In this document: positions 41,346-49,791 of the stretch, piece by piece
Layout of the letters: every line of letters starts with the position of its first letter
How positions within the stretch are numbered: position 1 is the stretch's first letter
Origin: Humibacter sp049446075
Lineage (GTDB): Bacteria > Actinomycetota > Actinomycetes > Actinomycetales > Microbacteriaceae
DNA length: 64,000 nt
Direction of reading: 5' to 3'
NCBI RefSeq assembly: GCF_049446075.1
Contig: NZ_JBMSEB010000001.1
Location: 2,542,001 to 2,606,000, forward strand
Made by a program: the position numbers and the translations under genes
Notes under the pieces: model-generated
What the model was told of the DNA's origin: nothing
Database searches by the model: none
The model's input: the letters and a program-made list of their open reading frames with translations, nothing else

Positions 41346-41873
41346 ATGGGAGAGACACCAGCGGTGGCGCAGATCTCGCCAGAGCTGGCCGATGCCATCC
41401 AGCGCGGTTACGACCAGCGCGATCGGGCGAACATGGCGCCGACCATCGATTACTTCCAAGAATTGCTTGCCGCGAGCCCCGACCACCCGGTCCTCGTATA
41501 TGAGGTGGGCGGCGCCTACGACACCGCTGGTGAGGAGGAGACGGCCTGCGGCTACTACGAGCGCGCGTTGTCCCTTGGGCTCGAGGGCGACACCCTGCGT
41601 CGATGCCTTTGCCAATACGGCAGCACTCTCCGCTGGCTCGGGAGGTTGGACGAGTCGTTGGATGTGCTCGCCAGGGCCCGCGCGCAGTTCCCCGATTCCG
41701 ACTCCGTACGCGTGTTCCGCGCGCTGACGCTCAACGACGCCCAGCGGGGAGACGAGGCTGTGGCCGAGCTGCTGACGGTGATCACTGAGCATGCCGACGT
41801 CACCGACCTCGGGAGGTACGCCACCGGGCTGCGTGGTCTGACGGGTTGGCTCGCCGACGGTCGGCCTGAATAG
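41346..41873 (+). CDS. Tetratricopeptide repeat protein
   Basis: This 175-residue protein is made almost entirely of helical TPR-like repeats: NMAPTIDYFQELLAASPDHP, YDTAGEEETACGYYERALSL, STLRWLGRLDESLDVLARAR and TLNDAQRGDEAVAELLTVI. It is of the TPR_5 type, a protein-binding scaffold. It starts at ATG seven bases after TAGTGT. Partner unknown. Confidence 0.83.
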   Translation: MGETPAVAQISPELADAIQRGYDQRDRANMAPTIDYFQELLAASPDHPVLVYEVGGAYDTAGEEETACGYYERALSLGLEGDTLRRCLCQYGSTLRWLGRLDESLDVLARARAQFPDSDSVRVFRALTLNDAQRGDEAVAELLTVITEHADVTDLGRYATGLRGLTGWLADGRPE

Positions 41874-41931
41874 GGTGCATGTCCGGGTCGAGGTGAGCGC
41901 GTTCTAGCTCGAGGGGTCCGCGGCGGCTCTT

Positions 41932-42846
41932 GTGCGCGGCATCCTCGTCGGACACGCTGGGCTGGTGGACTACCGAGGCCGCGTACCGGCTGCCCCGCTC
42001 GACCTGTTCATCGATGACATCTACGTTCTCAGCGGTGAGCCGACGCATCGACGGCTGAACGTTCCGCCGATGCCATCTGCCCACCTGTTCATCAACCTCG
42101 CAGAGCTCGTCACGCTGGTGGACTCGCTGCGACCGAGCGTACCCACTGTGTTCACAGACGCTTGGTTCATGGGTGTCTGGACGAGACGGTTCGAGATCGA
42201 GTTCGACGCTCGGGTTCGGGTGGTCGGCGTTCATTTCAAGCCTTGGGGCCTCTCGCCGTTCGTCCGGGTCCCATCGCACGAGGTGCGTGACAGGTGGATT
42301 CCGGCCGAGGCGCTGTGGGATGCCTCTTCGCCGCGTTTGCGCGAACGGCTCGGCTCGGCCGCTACCCCTGCCATCGCTCTGCAGATCTTGGAGGCTGAGC
42401 TCCGCTCGCAGCTGGTCGCCGCACCGCCGCGCGGACTCGAGCTGGTCAACCACACGGCGGTCCGCCTCGAGCGATCGTGGGGCGCCCTTCCGATCAGCTC
42501 CCTAGCCGACGGCGCCGGAATCAGCGGCAATCATCTGGCCACACAATATGCATCGCATGTCGGCGTCACACCCAAACGGTTGGCTCGCATCTACCGCTTC
42601 GCGCGGCTGATCCTCTCCGTCGACGCGCGGCATCCCGTCGATTGGCCCGCGCTCGCCCAGACCGCGGGATTCATCGACCAGGCCCATCTCAGCAAGGAGT
42701 TCAAGGAGTTCACCGGGCAAACACCAACGGACTATCTGGCGCTCCGGCGCCGGTTTCCGTCGCGGCAAGGGTTTCCACCTGATGCCGGGCCAATGCCGGT
42801 GATGGATTTCTTACAAGACGCACCTTCGACCCGGAGGACAGGCTAA
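41932..42846 (+). CDS. AraC-family regulator with DUF6597-type N-terminal domain
   Basis: This 304-residue regulator has an N-terminal domain of the DUF6597 type (DLFIDDIYVLSGEPTHRR, VFTDAWFMGVWTRRFEIEFD). It is followed by an AraC DNA-binding domain in which LAQTAGFIDQAHLSKEFKEF is the second helix-turn-helix. A GTG is the proposed start without a clear ribosome site. The next gene, a RibD_C-type reductase 27 bases on, is probably co-transcribed. Confidence 0.82.
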   Translation: MRGILVGHAGLVDYRGRVPAAPLDLFIDDIYVLSGEPTHRRLNVPPMPSAHLFINLAELVTLVDSLRPSVPTVFTDAWFMGVWTRRFEIEFDARVRVVGVHFKPWGLSPFVRVPSHEVRDRWIPAEALWDASSPRLRERLGSAATPAIALQILEAELRSQLVAAPPRGLELVNHTAVRLERSWGALPISSLADGAGISGNHLATQYASHVGVTPKRLARIYRFARLILSVDARHPVDWPALAQTAGFIDQAHLSKEFKEFTGQTPTDYLALRRRFPSRQGFPPDAGPMPVMDFLQDAPSTRRTG

Positions 42847-42873
42847 GCACACGCATCAAATTGGAGGAGAGCC

Positions 42874-43509
42874 ATGGGCAGCGTGGTCATGCACAGCGTC
42901 GTATCGGTGGACGGCTTCATCGCCGATGAGCACGACGACGTCGGCTCCCTCCACGAGTGGTATTTCAGCGGCGATACTCCGATCCTCGACCCCGTCGACG
43001 CAACCGACGACCACTCTTCCGAGGAGACGTTCGACCATTCCGGGGAGGAGAAGGGCTTTCTCGTCTCGCGAGCATCCGCGGGGTATGTGGGCTCCACGTG
43101 GAAGTCGCTGGGTGTGATCGTCATGGGGCGACACCTTTTCGATCTGGTGAACGGCTGGGAAGGTCAGCCGCCTGCCGGGGAGCACGTGGTCGTGGTGTCC
43201 CACCGTCCGAAGCCCGAGGGCTGGCATCCAGAAGCCTCGTACCACTTCGTCGACGACCCGACCGCGGCCATCACCATTGCCCAACGACTTGCGGGCGACC
43301 GCACGATCAGCGTGAACGCCGGGGAGGTCGGCAGCCAGATCCTGGCAGCCGGACTCGTCGACGAGGTCGCAATGGATGTCGTTCCCGTCATCTTCGGCTC
43401 GGGCAAGCGCTACTTCGGGAGCATCCGCGACCAGCACCTGCTCGAAGACCCGCATATTGTCATCCAGGGGGAACGGGTTCTGCACCTGCGCTACAAGGTG
43501 CGGCGCTAG
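42874..43509 (+). CDS. Dihydrofolate reductase-like protein (RibD C-terminal domain family)
   Basis: This 211-residue protein is a paralogue of the one at 2665-3309. It has MHSVVSVDGFIADEHDDVGS at the start, VIVMGRHLFDLVNGWEGQP in the nucleotide-binding part, DRTISVNAGEVGSQILAAGL and the end EVAMDVVPVIFGSGKRYFGS. The ribosome site GGAGGAGAGCC precedes the ATG. It is downstream of an AraC gene and upstream of a convergent MarR gene. Substrate is not predictable. Confidence 0.85.
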   Translation: MGSVVMHSVVSVDGFIADEHDDVGSLHEWYFSGDTPILDPVDATDDHSSEETFDHSGEEKGFLVSRASAGYVGSTWKSLGVIVMGRHLFDLVNGWEGQPPAGEHVVVVSHRPKPEGWHPEASYHFVDDPTAAITIAQRLAGDRTISVNAGEVGSQILAAGLVDEVAMDVVPVIFGSGKRYFGSIRDQHLLEDPHIVIQGERVLHLRYKVRR

Positions 43510-43532
43510 TGAAAGCGGTGCCGATGCGGCAA

Positions 43533-44033
43533 TCAGCTCTTCTTGCGGCGACGTGGCGCAGCGGAGCGCGGGGGCGCTGAACGCATGTGGTCGCGGACGC
43601 GGCCCAGCACGTCGGCGAGTGACTCGACGTCTTCGCGTGGCAGGGGTTCGAACAACAACTGGTCGAGCACGGCGATGTGGCCCGGAAAGACCTTCGTCAG
43701 GGTCTCGCGGCCCTGCTCGGTGATGGTCACGGTGGTTGCCCGCTCATCCTCGAGCGACGTCGCGCGAGTGACCAACCCTCGCTGCTCGAGCGACTGCGCC
43801 TGATAGGTAAGCCCGCTCCGGCTGTAGACCACTCCGTCGGCGAGGTCGGTCATGCGACAGCTGCCTTCTGGGGAGTCGCCAAGGCGCGCCAACAGCTGGA
43901 ACTGCACGTAGCTGAGATCGCCGGCCTCCCGCAGCTGCTGTTCGACAGTGTGCCGCAGAAGGCTGCTCACTTCGATGAGCGAAAAGTAGGCACCCAACTC
44001 CGTGGCGTCCAGGGAACGTGCTTCAGCGGCCAT
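43533..44033 (-). CDS. MarR-family transcriptional regulator
   Basis: This 166-residue winged-helix protein has MTDLADGVVYSRSGLTYQAQ as recognition segment, RGLVTRATSLEDERATTVTI as wing, and helical dimerisation ends. It is divergent from a quinone oxidoreductase gene. The 109 bases between them contain 20-bp direct repeats over the promoter, so it should control both. It ends in a basic tail (PPRSAAPRRRKKS). Confidence 0.88.
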   Translation of the reverse strand: MAAEARSLDATELGAYFSLIEVSSLLRHTVEQQLREAGDLSYVQFQLLARLGDSPEGSCRMTDLADGVVYSRSGLTYQAQSLEQRGLVTRATSLEDERATTVTITEQGRETLTKVFPGHIAVLDQLLFEPLPREDVESLADVLGRVRDHMRSAPPRSAAPRRRKKS

Positions 44034-44049
44034 GGGGACAGTCTACTTG

Positions 44050-44125
44050 TGCTACGAACTCAAAGCAGTTGCTACGAACTTGAAGTAGTGCTACTGTTCC
44101 TAACAGATGCTTCACATTCGAAGCA
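44050..44125. promoter_or_regulatory. MarR operator region with 20-bp direct repeats
   Basis: TGCTACGAACTCAAAGCAGT (44050-44069) is followed without gap by TGCTACGAACTTGAAGTAGT (44070-44089). The two are 16/20 identical, and a third TGCTAC begins at 44089. The period equals two helical turns. A further inverted repeat TGCTTC-N6-GAAGCA lies at 44108-44125, before the oxidoreductase. Confidence 0.7.
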
Positions 44126-44142
44126 ATGAGAGGGAGAACATC

Positions 44143-45081
44143 ATGAAGGCAGTACGTTTCCACGAGTTCGGTGCTCCGGAGGTTCTCCGCTACGAGGATG
44201 CGGATCAGCCCGTCCCCGAAGCAGGGCAGGTGCTCGTGCGGGTCGCGGGATCCGCGTTCAACCCGGCCGATGCAGGCATCCGCGAGGGCACGCTGCCCTT
44301 CCCGGTGGCACTGCCGCATGTGCCGGGCTATGACCTCTCGGGGACCGTCGATGGGGTCGGGGACGGCGTGACGGGCCTCGAGGTCGGCGACGCGGTTGTC
44401 GGATTCATCCCGATGGGCGAAAACGGGTCGGCGGCGGAATTCGTCGTGGCACCAGCGGACTCCCTCGTCAAGGCGCCGACCAGGATCGACCTCGCCGACG
44501 CGGCCGCGCTGCCCTCGGTCGCGCTCACGGCGTGGCAAGCGCTCTTCGACCTCGCCGAGCTCAAAGACGGTCAGCGGCTGCTCATCACGGGAGCCGGGGG
44601 AGCGGTCGGGGGATATGCGGTGCAACTGGCCAAGCGAGCTGGTTCCTATGTGATCGCCACCGCGAGTCCGCGCAGTCGCGCGGCCGTCTCCGCGGCCGGC
44701 GCCGACGAGGTGATAGACCACACCACGTCGACAGTGCTCGACTCGGTGACCGAGCCCGTCGACGTGCTGCTGAACCTCGCACCCATCAGCCCCGACGAGT
44801 TCGAGGCGCTCGTGCCCCTCGTTCGCGACGGTGGCATCGTCGTGGCCACAACTGCATGGATGACAACGCCAGGTGACGACGAGCGCGGGGTGCGAACTGC
44901 GGGAGTGTTCGTGCAAGCGGATGCCGACGACCTGGCCGAGCTTGTTGCCCTGGTCGACAGCGGAGAGCTCACCGTCGATGTGGCCAAGCGCGTGCCGTTG
45001 AGCGAGCTACCCGCCATCCACGCCCAGGCGGCTGCAGGCGAGCTCCACGGCAAGGTCGTCGCCGTGCCCGACGCGGCCTGA
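44143..45081 (+). CDS. NADP-dependent quinone oxidoreductase-like (MDR)
   Basis: This 312-residue medium-chain reductase has MKAVRFHEFGAPEVLRYEDA at its start, GYDLSGTVDGVGDGVTGLEV, the Rossmann motif ITGAGGAVGGYAVQLAKRAG and a C-terminal ELPAIHAQAAAGELHGKVV. No zinc ligands are seen. The ATG at 44143 has the site AGGGAGA; an earlier in-frame start is poor. A divergent MarR regulator suggests induction by a phenolic or oxidant signal. Confidence 0.87.
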   Translation: MKAVRFHEFGAPEVLRYEDADQPVPEAGQVLVRVAGSAFNPADAGIREGTLPFPVALPHVPGYDLSGTVDGVGDGVTGLEVGDAVVGFIPMGENGSAAEFVVAPADSLVKAPTRIDLADAAALPSVALTAWQALFDLAELKDGQRLLITGAGGAVGGYAVQLAKRAGSYVIATASPRSRAAVSAAGADEVIDHTTSTVLDSVTEPVDVLLNLAPISPDEFEALVPLVRDGGIVVATTAWMTTPGDDERGVRTAGVFVQADADDLAELVALVDSGELTVDVAKRVPLSELPAIHAQAAAGELHGKVVAVPDAA

Positions 45082-45109
45082 CCCGAGCTCACGTCGATGA
45101 AAGGGAAGG

Positions 45110-45144
45110 CACGGGGCTCGAACATCCGAGGCCGCCCCGTGTTT
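45110..45144. terminator. Probable bidirectional terminator
   Basis: CACGGGGC (45110-45117) pairs with GCCCCGTG (45134-45141) and is followed by TTT, in the gap between the convergent oxidoreductase and sigma-factor genes. Confidence 0.65.
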
Positions 45145-45172
45145 GCGCGCTACCTGCCCTCCGCAGCGCTGC

Positions 45173-46051
45173 CTACGACCAGTACGTGAGCTTGTGCGGG
45201 TTACGAACGACCCACAGGTTCTGCACCAGGCCGTCAGCCACGGCGATCGCCGCAACAGTGACGGTCTTGCCCGCGGCGTCCACGCCAGCCATGCCGGTTC
45301 GTCCGTTGACCGTGGTCAGCTCGAAATGCAGGTCTGGCACCATTCGGCGCAGGTTGACCAGATAGTCGGCGATGGCCTGAGCACCGACTATCGGCTTGAT
45401 CGCCGCGCGCACGATGCCGCCCCCGTCGGCGATGGCCGTGGCGTTGGGGTCGAGAAGCTGGATGAGGGCTCCGACGTCGCCGCCTTCGACAGCTGCCTGG
45501 AACGCGGCGACGACTCGAGCATGTTCGGCCGTCGAGACCCTGTCGCGCCGCGCTGTGCCGATACGACGTCGAGCGGCGGATGCCAGTTGCCGGCAAGCCT
45601 GCGGAGTTCGGCCGACCATCTCACCCACCTCCGCGAAGCTGTACGCGAAGACGTCGTGCAAGATGAACGACACCCGCTCAGCCGGCGTCATCGACTCGAG
45701 TACCACGAGCATCGCCATGTTCAGAGATTCGTCGAGAGAGACCCGGTCGAGTGGATCGTCCTCACGGTCGGACCGCGTCCGACTCGTCCACGCCAGCCCC
45801 GACGGGAGCGGCTCGGGGATCCATTCCCCCACGTAGCGCTCGCGTCTGGCGCGGGCCGAGCCGAGCACGTCGAGGCAGATTCTGGTCGTGACGGTGACGA
45901 GCCAGCCGACAGGCGAGGTGATCTCGTCGCGGTCGGCGACAGGCATGGCGTACCAGCGCGCAAACGCTTCTTGAACGGCATCCTCTGCCTCGCTTGTGGA
46001 CCCGAGCAGCCGGTACGCGATGCTCATCAGCAGTCTGCGATCAGCTGTCAC
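45173..46051 (-). CDS. ECF41-type RNA polymerase sigma factor (SigJ-like)
   Basis: This 292-residue sigma factor has region 2 (RRLLMSIAYRLLGSTSEAED, WLVTVTTRICLDVLGSARAR), region 4 (DVFAYSFAEVGEMVGRTPQA) and a fused C-terminal SnoaL/NTF2-like domain. It ends in NPHKLTYWS, the hallmark of ECF41, in which the C-terminal domain acts as built-in anti-sigma. The start is GTG with a GAAGG site. ECF41 genes usually neighbour a carboxymuconolactone decarboxylase or oxidoreductase; here the convergent quinone oxidoreductase is the only candidate. A lone relative of the C-terminal domain is at 62536-62931. Confidence 0.9.
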   Translation of the reverse strand: MTADRRLLMSIAYRLLGSTSEAEDAVQEAFARWYAMPVADRDEITSPVGWLVTVTTRICLDVLGSARARRERYVGEWIPEPLPSGLAWTSRTRSDREDDPLDRVSLDESLNMAMLVVLESMTPAERVSFILHDVFAYSFAEVGEMVGRTPQACRQLASAARRRIGTARRDRVSTAEHARVVAAFQAAVEGGDVGALIQLLDPNATAIADGGGIVRAAIKPIVGAQAIADYLVNLRRMVPDLHFELTTVNGRTGMAGVDAAGKTVTVAAIAVADGLVQNLWVVRNPHKLTYWS

Positions 46052-46185
46052 CGTCGGCCGCCTTCTTCTGGAATCTCTTTCCCATGTCTGGATGACGAAG
46101 CAGCACTACCAAACGTCAGACCAGACATCCCGGTGAGCTGTTCCGTCATTGCTCTTTGAGGCGGGAAAGTCCCGCTCGCTGACGA

Positions 46186-46543
46186 ATGCGAGTACGCCAT
46201 CCTCTACTTCATCATCACCCTCGTCGCTGTTGCAGCGAACGCTTTCACTGCCGCCGCCACTTTCGCCCGCGCCAAGTTCGTCGTGGACACGCTGGGCGGC
46301 GTGCATCTACCTCGATCGTGGGTCCCCGTCTTCGCGTCGCTGCAGGCGGCGGGAGCGGTGGGCCTGCTGCTGGGGTTGGCAGGCATCCAAGCCATCGGGG
46401 CGGCCGCAGCGGTCGGACTCGTGCTCTTCTTCACAGGCGCGATCGTCGTTCACCTCCGAGCGCGCGCCTACCGCAGCTTGCCGTCGCCCGCTCTCTTCTT
46501 CGTGCTTGCGGTCGCGACCCTCGTCGTCACGGTCACGCGCTGA
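46186..46543 (+). pseudogene. DoxX-like membrane protein, start missing or frameshifted
   Basis: A four-helix DoxX-like protein is readable from about 46181 to the stop at 46541-46543 (ILYFIITLVAVAANAFTAAA, ARAKFVVDTLGGVHLPRSW, GLVLFFTGAIVVHLRARAY). The frame opens after a stop at 46157 but contains no ATG, GTG or TTG before codon 35. An ATG at 46186 in a neighbouring frame would join it only with a one-base shift near 46198. It is either a frameshifted gene, an assembly error, or uses a rare start codon. Function of DoxX-like proteins is uncertain. Confidence 0.65.
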
Positions 46544-46581
46544 GGCGTGGTCGGAGGATACGGAGCTGCATCTCAAAATAC

Positions 46582-46611
46582 TGATAGTAACTATCAAAAA
46601 AGTGCTACCCT
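46582..46611 (+). promoter_or_regulatory. TetR-type operator and promoter of the MFS/TetR operon
   Basis: TGATAGT-A-ACTATCA (46582-46596) is a perfect 15-base palindrome in an AT-rich patch. It lies just upstream of a -10-like TACCCT (46606-46611), covering the -35 region. The TetR protein at the end of the operon is the likely binder. Confidence 0.75.
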
Positions 46612-46630
46612 CGTGATGGAGGTAGCTGTC

Positions 46631-48202
46631 ATGAAAGTAGAATTTCGTCGGTGGTGGGCGCTCGTCGCGGTTGCGCTCAGCGTGCTCGCTATCGGTGTCG
46701 ACGGAACTGTGTTGTCCGTCGCGCTCCCCACCTTGGCCGGCGCCCTGCGTGCATCCGAGTCGCAACTTGAGTGGTTCTCCGCCGGTTACCTACTGATGCT
46801 GGCCGCGGCGGTGCTGCCTGTCGGTCTGCTCGGCGACAGGTATGGCCGCAAGAAGGTGTTGCTCGCTTCGCTTGCCGTTTTCGGGGCGGGGTCCGCGCTG
46901 TGTGGCCTCTCCACAACGCCCGACGAGTTCCTCATTGCCCGGCTCCTGATGGGCCTGGCGGGTGCCGGTGTCGCCGTCATGGGACTCACCGCGGTGACGG
47001 TCTTCTTCGACGAGGCGACGCGGCCGAAAGCGGTTGGCATCTTCGCCGCGGCGAACTTCCTCTCTTTGCCGCTCGGTCCGATCCTTGGCGGGTGGATGCT
47101 CGCAAACCTCTGGTGGGGCTGGGTGTTCCTGCTCAACGTTCCGATCGTCCTGATCGGCTTGCTCGCCGTTGCCATCCTCATTCCCGAGTCACGCGCAGGC
47201 CAGCGTCCAGGGCTCGACAACGTGGGAGTGGTGGCATCGGTCGCCGGGCTCGTCGTCTTCACGTACGGCGTCATTGAGGCGGGCCAGCGAGGCTGGACGG
47301 ATGCCTCGGCACTGGCGTCCCTTGCCACAGGCGTCGCCGTACTGATCGGGTTCGTCTTCTGGGAGATCGCGCTCACGAGACGGGGCGGCTCCCCGCTCGT
47401 CGACACGGGGCTATTCCGCTCGAGGGCGTTCTCCGGCGGCGCTGTTCTCGCCGGCGTGTCGGGGATGGGCATGGTGGGCCTGCTGTTCGTGATGCCTCAG
47501 TTCTTCCAGGCCGTGCAGGGCGTTGACGTGTTCGGATCAGGCCTTCGCCTGCTGCCGTTCGTCGGCGGCATGCTCGTCGGCGCGGTACCCGCGGGCCGCA
47601 TAAGTGCTGCGATCGGGCCCAAGGCCACGGTGACAATGGCGTTCGTGGTCATCGCCATAGGCTCCGTGCTCGGCTCGTACACTGTGCGCTCGACCGGCGA
47701 GCTGTACATCGCGATCTGGATGGCCGTCGTCTGCGCGGGCGCGGGACTCGGGCTCACGGCATCCATGTCCTCGGCGGTGTCGCAACTGACGCCGGAGCGT
47801 AGCGGCGTGGGGTCGGGAGTAGTGCAGGCGATTCAGAAGACGAGTGCACCCCTGGGCACGGCTATCCTCGGCAGTGTGGTCGCCGCGGTGTACTCCGCTC
47901 AGCTGACCAAGGCCCTGTCCTCGATTCCCGCACTCTCCGGCTCCGGTGCATCGGCCCTGAAGTCCAGCGTGTATGCGGGAGCGGCGGTGGCTGCGAGGCT
48001 TCACTCCTCCCACCTCGCTGACGCGGTGCGCGCCGCGTTCACGCACGGAATGAGCGCAGCCATGCTCGTTTCGGCCGGCATCGCCGTCATCGGGGCCATC
48101 ATGGCAGTGGTGATTCTTCCGCGATCGGTACAGACCGAGGCGGTGGCGCCATCCGCCACGATCCCAAGCCGAAAGGCACCGTATGTCGAACCGAACGGAT
48201 GA
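46631..48202 (+). CDS. DHA2-type MFS drug exporter
   Basis: This is a 523-residue, probably 14-helix exporter of the EmrB/QacA family. It has VDGTVLSVALPTLAGAL in helix 1, motif A GLLGDRYGRKKVLL and a motif C-like LSLPLGPILGGWML. The ATG at 46631 is preceded by the site GGAGGT at proper distance; an ATG at 46616 overlaps that site and is rejected. It is followed by an overlapping TetR gene and preceded by a palindrome. Substrates are probably toxic cations or antibiotics. Confidence 0.88.
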   Translation: MKVEFRRWWALVAVALSVLAIGVDGTVLSVALPTLAGALRASESQLEWFSAGYLLMLAAAVLPVGLLGDRYGRKKVLLASLAVFGAGSALCGLSTTPDEFLIARLLMGLAGAGVAVMGLTAVTVFFDEATRPKAVGIFAAANFLSLPLGPILGGWMLANLWWGWVFLLNVPIVLIGLLAVAILIPESRAGQRPGLDNVGVVASVAGLVVFTYGVIEAGQRGWTDASALASLATGVAVLIGFVFWEIALTRRGGSPLVDTGLFRSRAFSGGAVLAGVSGMGMVGLLFVMPQFFQAVQGVDVFGSGLRLLPFVGGMLVGAVPAGRISAAIGPKATVTMAFVVIAIGSVLGSYTVRSTGELYIAIWMAVVCAGAGLGLTASMSSAVSQLTPERSGVGSGVVQAIQKTSAPLGTAILGSVVAAVYSAQLTKALSSIPALSGSGASALKSSVYAGAAVAARLHSSHLADAVRAAFTHGMSAAMLVSAGIAVIGAIMAVVILPRSVQTEAVAPSATIPSRKAPYVEPNG

Positions 48203-48788
48203 AGAAGCACGACCGGGTCTGCGCGAGCGCAAGAAGGCCCGGACCAAGGCGGCGATCCAGTCGCACGCGCTTCGCCTGTTCACCGAACAGGGCTACGACG
48301 CTACGACGATCGACCAGATCATCGACGCAGCAGAGGTGTCGGAGAGCACGTTTTTCCGCTACTTCCCGAGCAAGGAATCGGTGGTGCTCTTCGACGAGTT
48401 CGACCCGACGATCATTGCCGCGTACAGCGCCCAGCCCGACGATTTGGCCCCAGCGGCCGCGATGCGGTCCGCGCTCCGGAATGCCTTCGCCGACCTCACA
48501 GGCGAGCAGCGGAAGGAACAGCGCGAGCGCCTAGCAGTGATGATGTCGGTGCCGGCTCTCCGCGGAGCAATGCTCGATCAGTTGTCGCAAGGCGTGCTCT
48601 TGCTCTCCAATGTCATTGCCGAGCGGGCCGGCCGGCGGGCAGAGGACTTTGCGGTGCGCACCCTCGCCGGTGCCATCGTGGGATGCATGTTCGCGGTGCT
48701 CGCTCAGCTGATCGAGCACCCGGAAGCGGAGATGTTCGAGCTCATCGATGAGGCGTTTTCCTACCTGGAGAACGGGCTCGCGCTCTAA
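48183..48788 (+). CDS. TetR-family repressor of the MFS exporter
   Basis: This is a 201-residue regulator. The N-terminal RKKARTKAAIQSHALRLFTEQG and the helix-turn-helix IDQIIDAAEVSESTFFRYFPSKE are clear, resembling MftR-type repressors. It overlaps the end of the exporter gene by 20 bases, so the two are one operon under the palindrome at 46582-46596. Ligand unknown. Confidence 0.87.
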   Translation: MSNRTDEEARPGLRERKKARTKAAIQSHALRLFTEQGYDATTIDQIIDAAEVSESTFFRYFPSKESVVLFDEFDPTIIAAYSAQPDDLAPAAAMRSALRNAFADLTGEQRKEQRERLAVMMSVPALRGAMLDQLSQGVLLLSNVIAERAGRRAEDFAVRTLAGAIVGCMFAVLAQLIEHPEAEMFELIDEAFSYLENGLAL

Positions 48789-48807
48789 CACCGCACCGAG
48801 TGAAGCG

Positions 48808-49791
48808 TCAGTACGACGAGAACAGCGCCTTCTGGGCGATCGCCAGCGCCGCTACTGCGTCGTGTTCGCTCTGAGCCGCGCGCAGGGCATCCACGTCGAG
48901 CACGTCAAGGCCACGGTGTGCGGCCTTGAGGAACCGGATGGCATGGTTCGCGGCCGCCACGCCGTCTTCTCGGAACGGGAACTGGTCGAGCTGCCAAACG
49001 CCCTCCCAGTCGTTCTTACGGAGTGTCCAGAAGAACTCGAAGAGCTCGATCGGGTGGATGGTTCCGGCGACCATGTCGTCGTCCCATTGCCGAAGGTTGT
49101 CGTTGACGTCCATTCCGAAGAGGCGTCCGTAGTCGATGGCCATCTGTGCCGAGTCGGCGGGGGATTCGCCACCGAAGAGCGCATGGCCGAAGTCGAGGAG
49201 GATTCCCACGTTGGGCAGTCCGATCTTCTCGATGCCGAGCAGTGTGCGAGCGAGGGAGTCGAAGCTCATGTGCACGCGCGGCTCTCGCGGTTTGTATTCG
49301 ATGACGAAGCGCAGGTCGGGGTTCTCGCTCGCCAGCTGTGCGACACCATCGATCGAGTTCTTCCATAGGGCACCGTGGTCGACCTGGAACGGGTAGTCCC
49401 AGCCGTCCTGTCCCGGCCACAGCTTGACGTAGCTGGCGCCGAAGTAGCGCACGACGTCGGCCGCCCGAGTGACCAGATCGTGGGCCTCCCGGCGCACACC
49501 TGGGTCGGGATTCGTGAACGCGCCCTTCGCGAACACCCTGGTGTAGATCTCGGGCGTGATGCCGATCACGCCGAGGCCGTTGGCGTCGAGGGCATTCTTT
49601 ATCTGCTCGTTGGAGAAGTCTCCACCGAAGAACGGCCAGTTGAGGTCGACCACCGAGAGGTCGTCCACCTTGCCTGCCAGGTTGATCGCGTCGACAATGC
49701 TCCGAGGCTCGCCGTATCCGTCAGTGGCGTAACGGTCGACGTAGGTGGCGAAATGCCAGATGCCTGCTCCGTACTTCGGCTCACTCGACAT
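48808..49791 (-). CDS. TIM-barrel sugar isomerase/epimerase (xylose isomerase-like)
   Basis: This 327-residue protein is of the AP-endonuclease-2/xylose-isomerase-like barrel family. It has VDLNWPFFGGDFSNEQIKNA, YVKLWPGQDGWDYPFQVDHG, the metal-site strand FVIEYKPREPRVHM, ILLDFGHALFGGESPADSA and VWQLDQFPFRED. The Glu, Asp/His and Asp positions fit a divalent-metal aldose-ketose isomerase. It is the last gene of the nucleoside hydrolase-transketolase-kinase operon and overlaps the kinase by 11 bases. In the D-apiose pathway an enzyme of this fold makes D-apulose. The true substrate is not established. Confidence 0.8.
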   Translation of the reverse strand: MSSEPKYGAGIWHFATYVDRYATDGYGEPRSIVDAINLAGKVDDLSVVDLNWPFFGGDFSNEQIKNALDANGLGVIGITPEIYTRVFAKGAFTNPDPGVRREAHDLVTRAADVVRYFGASYVKLWPGQDGWDYPFQVDHGALWKNSIDGVAQLASENPDLRFVIEYKPREPRVHMSFDSLARTLLGIEKIGLPNVGILLDFGHALFGGESPADSAQMAIDYGRLFGMDVNDNLRQWDDDMVAGTIHPIELFEFFWTLRKNDWEGVWQLDQFPFREDGVAAANHAIRFLKAAHRGLDVLDVDALRAAQSEHDAVAALAIAQKALFSSY

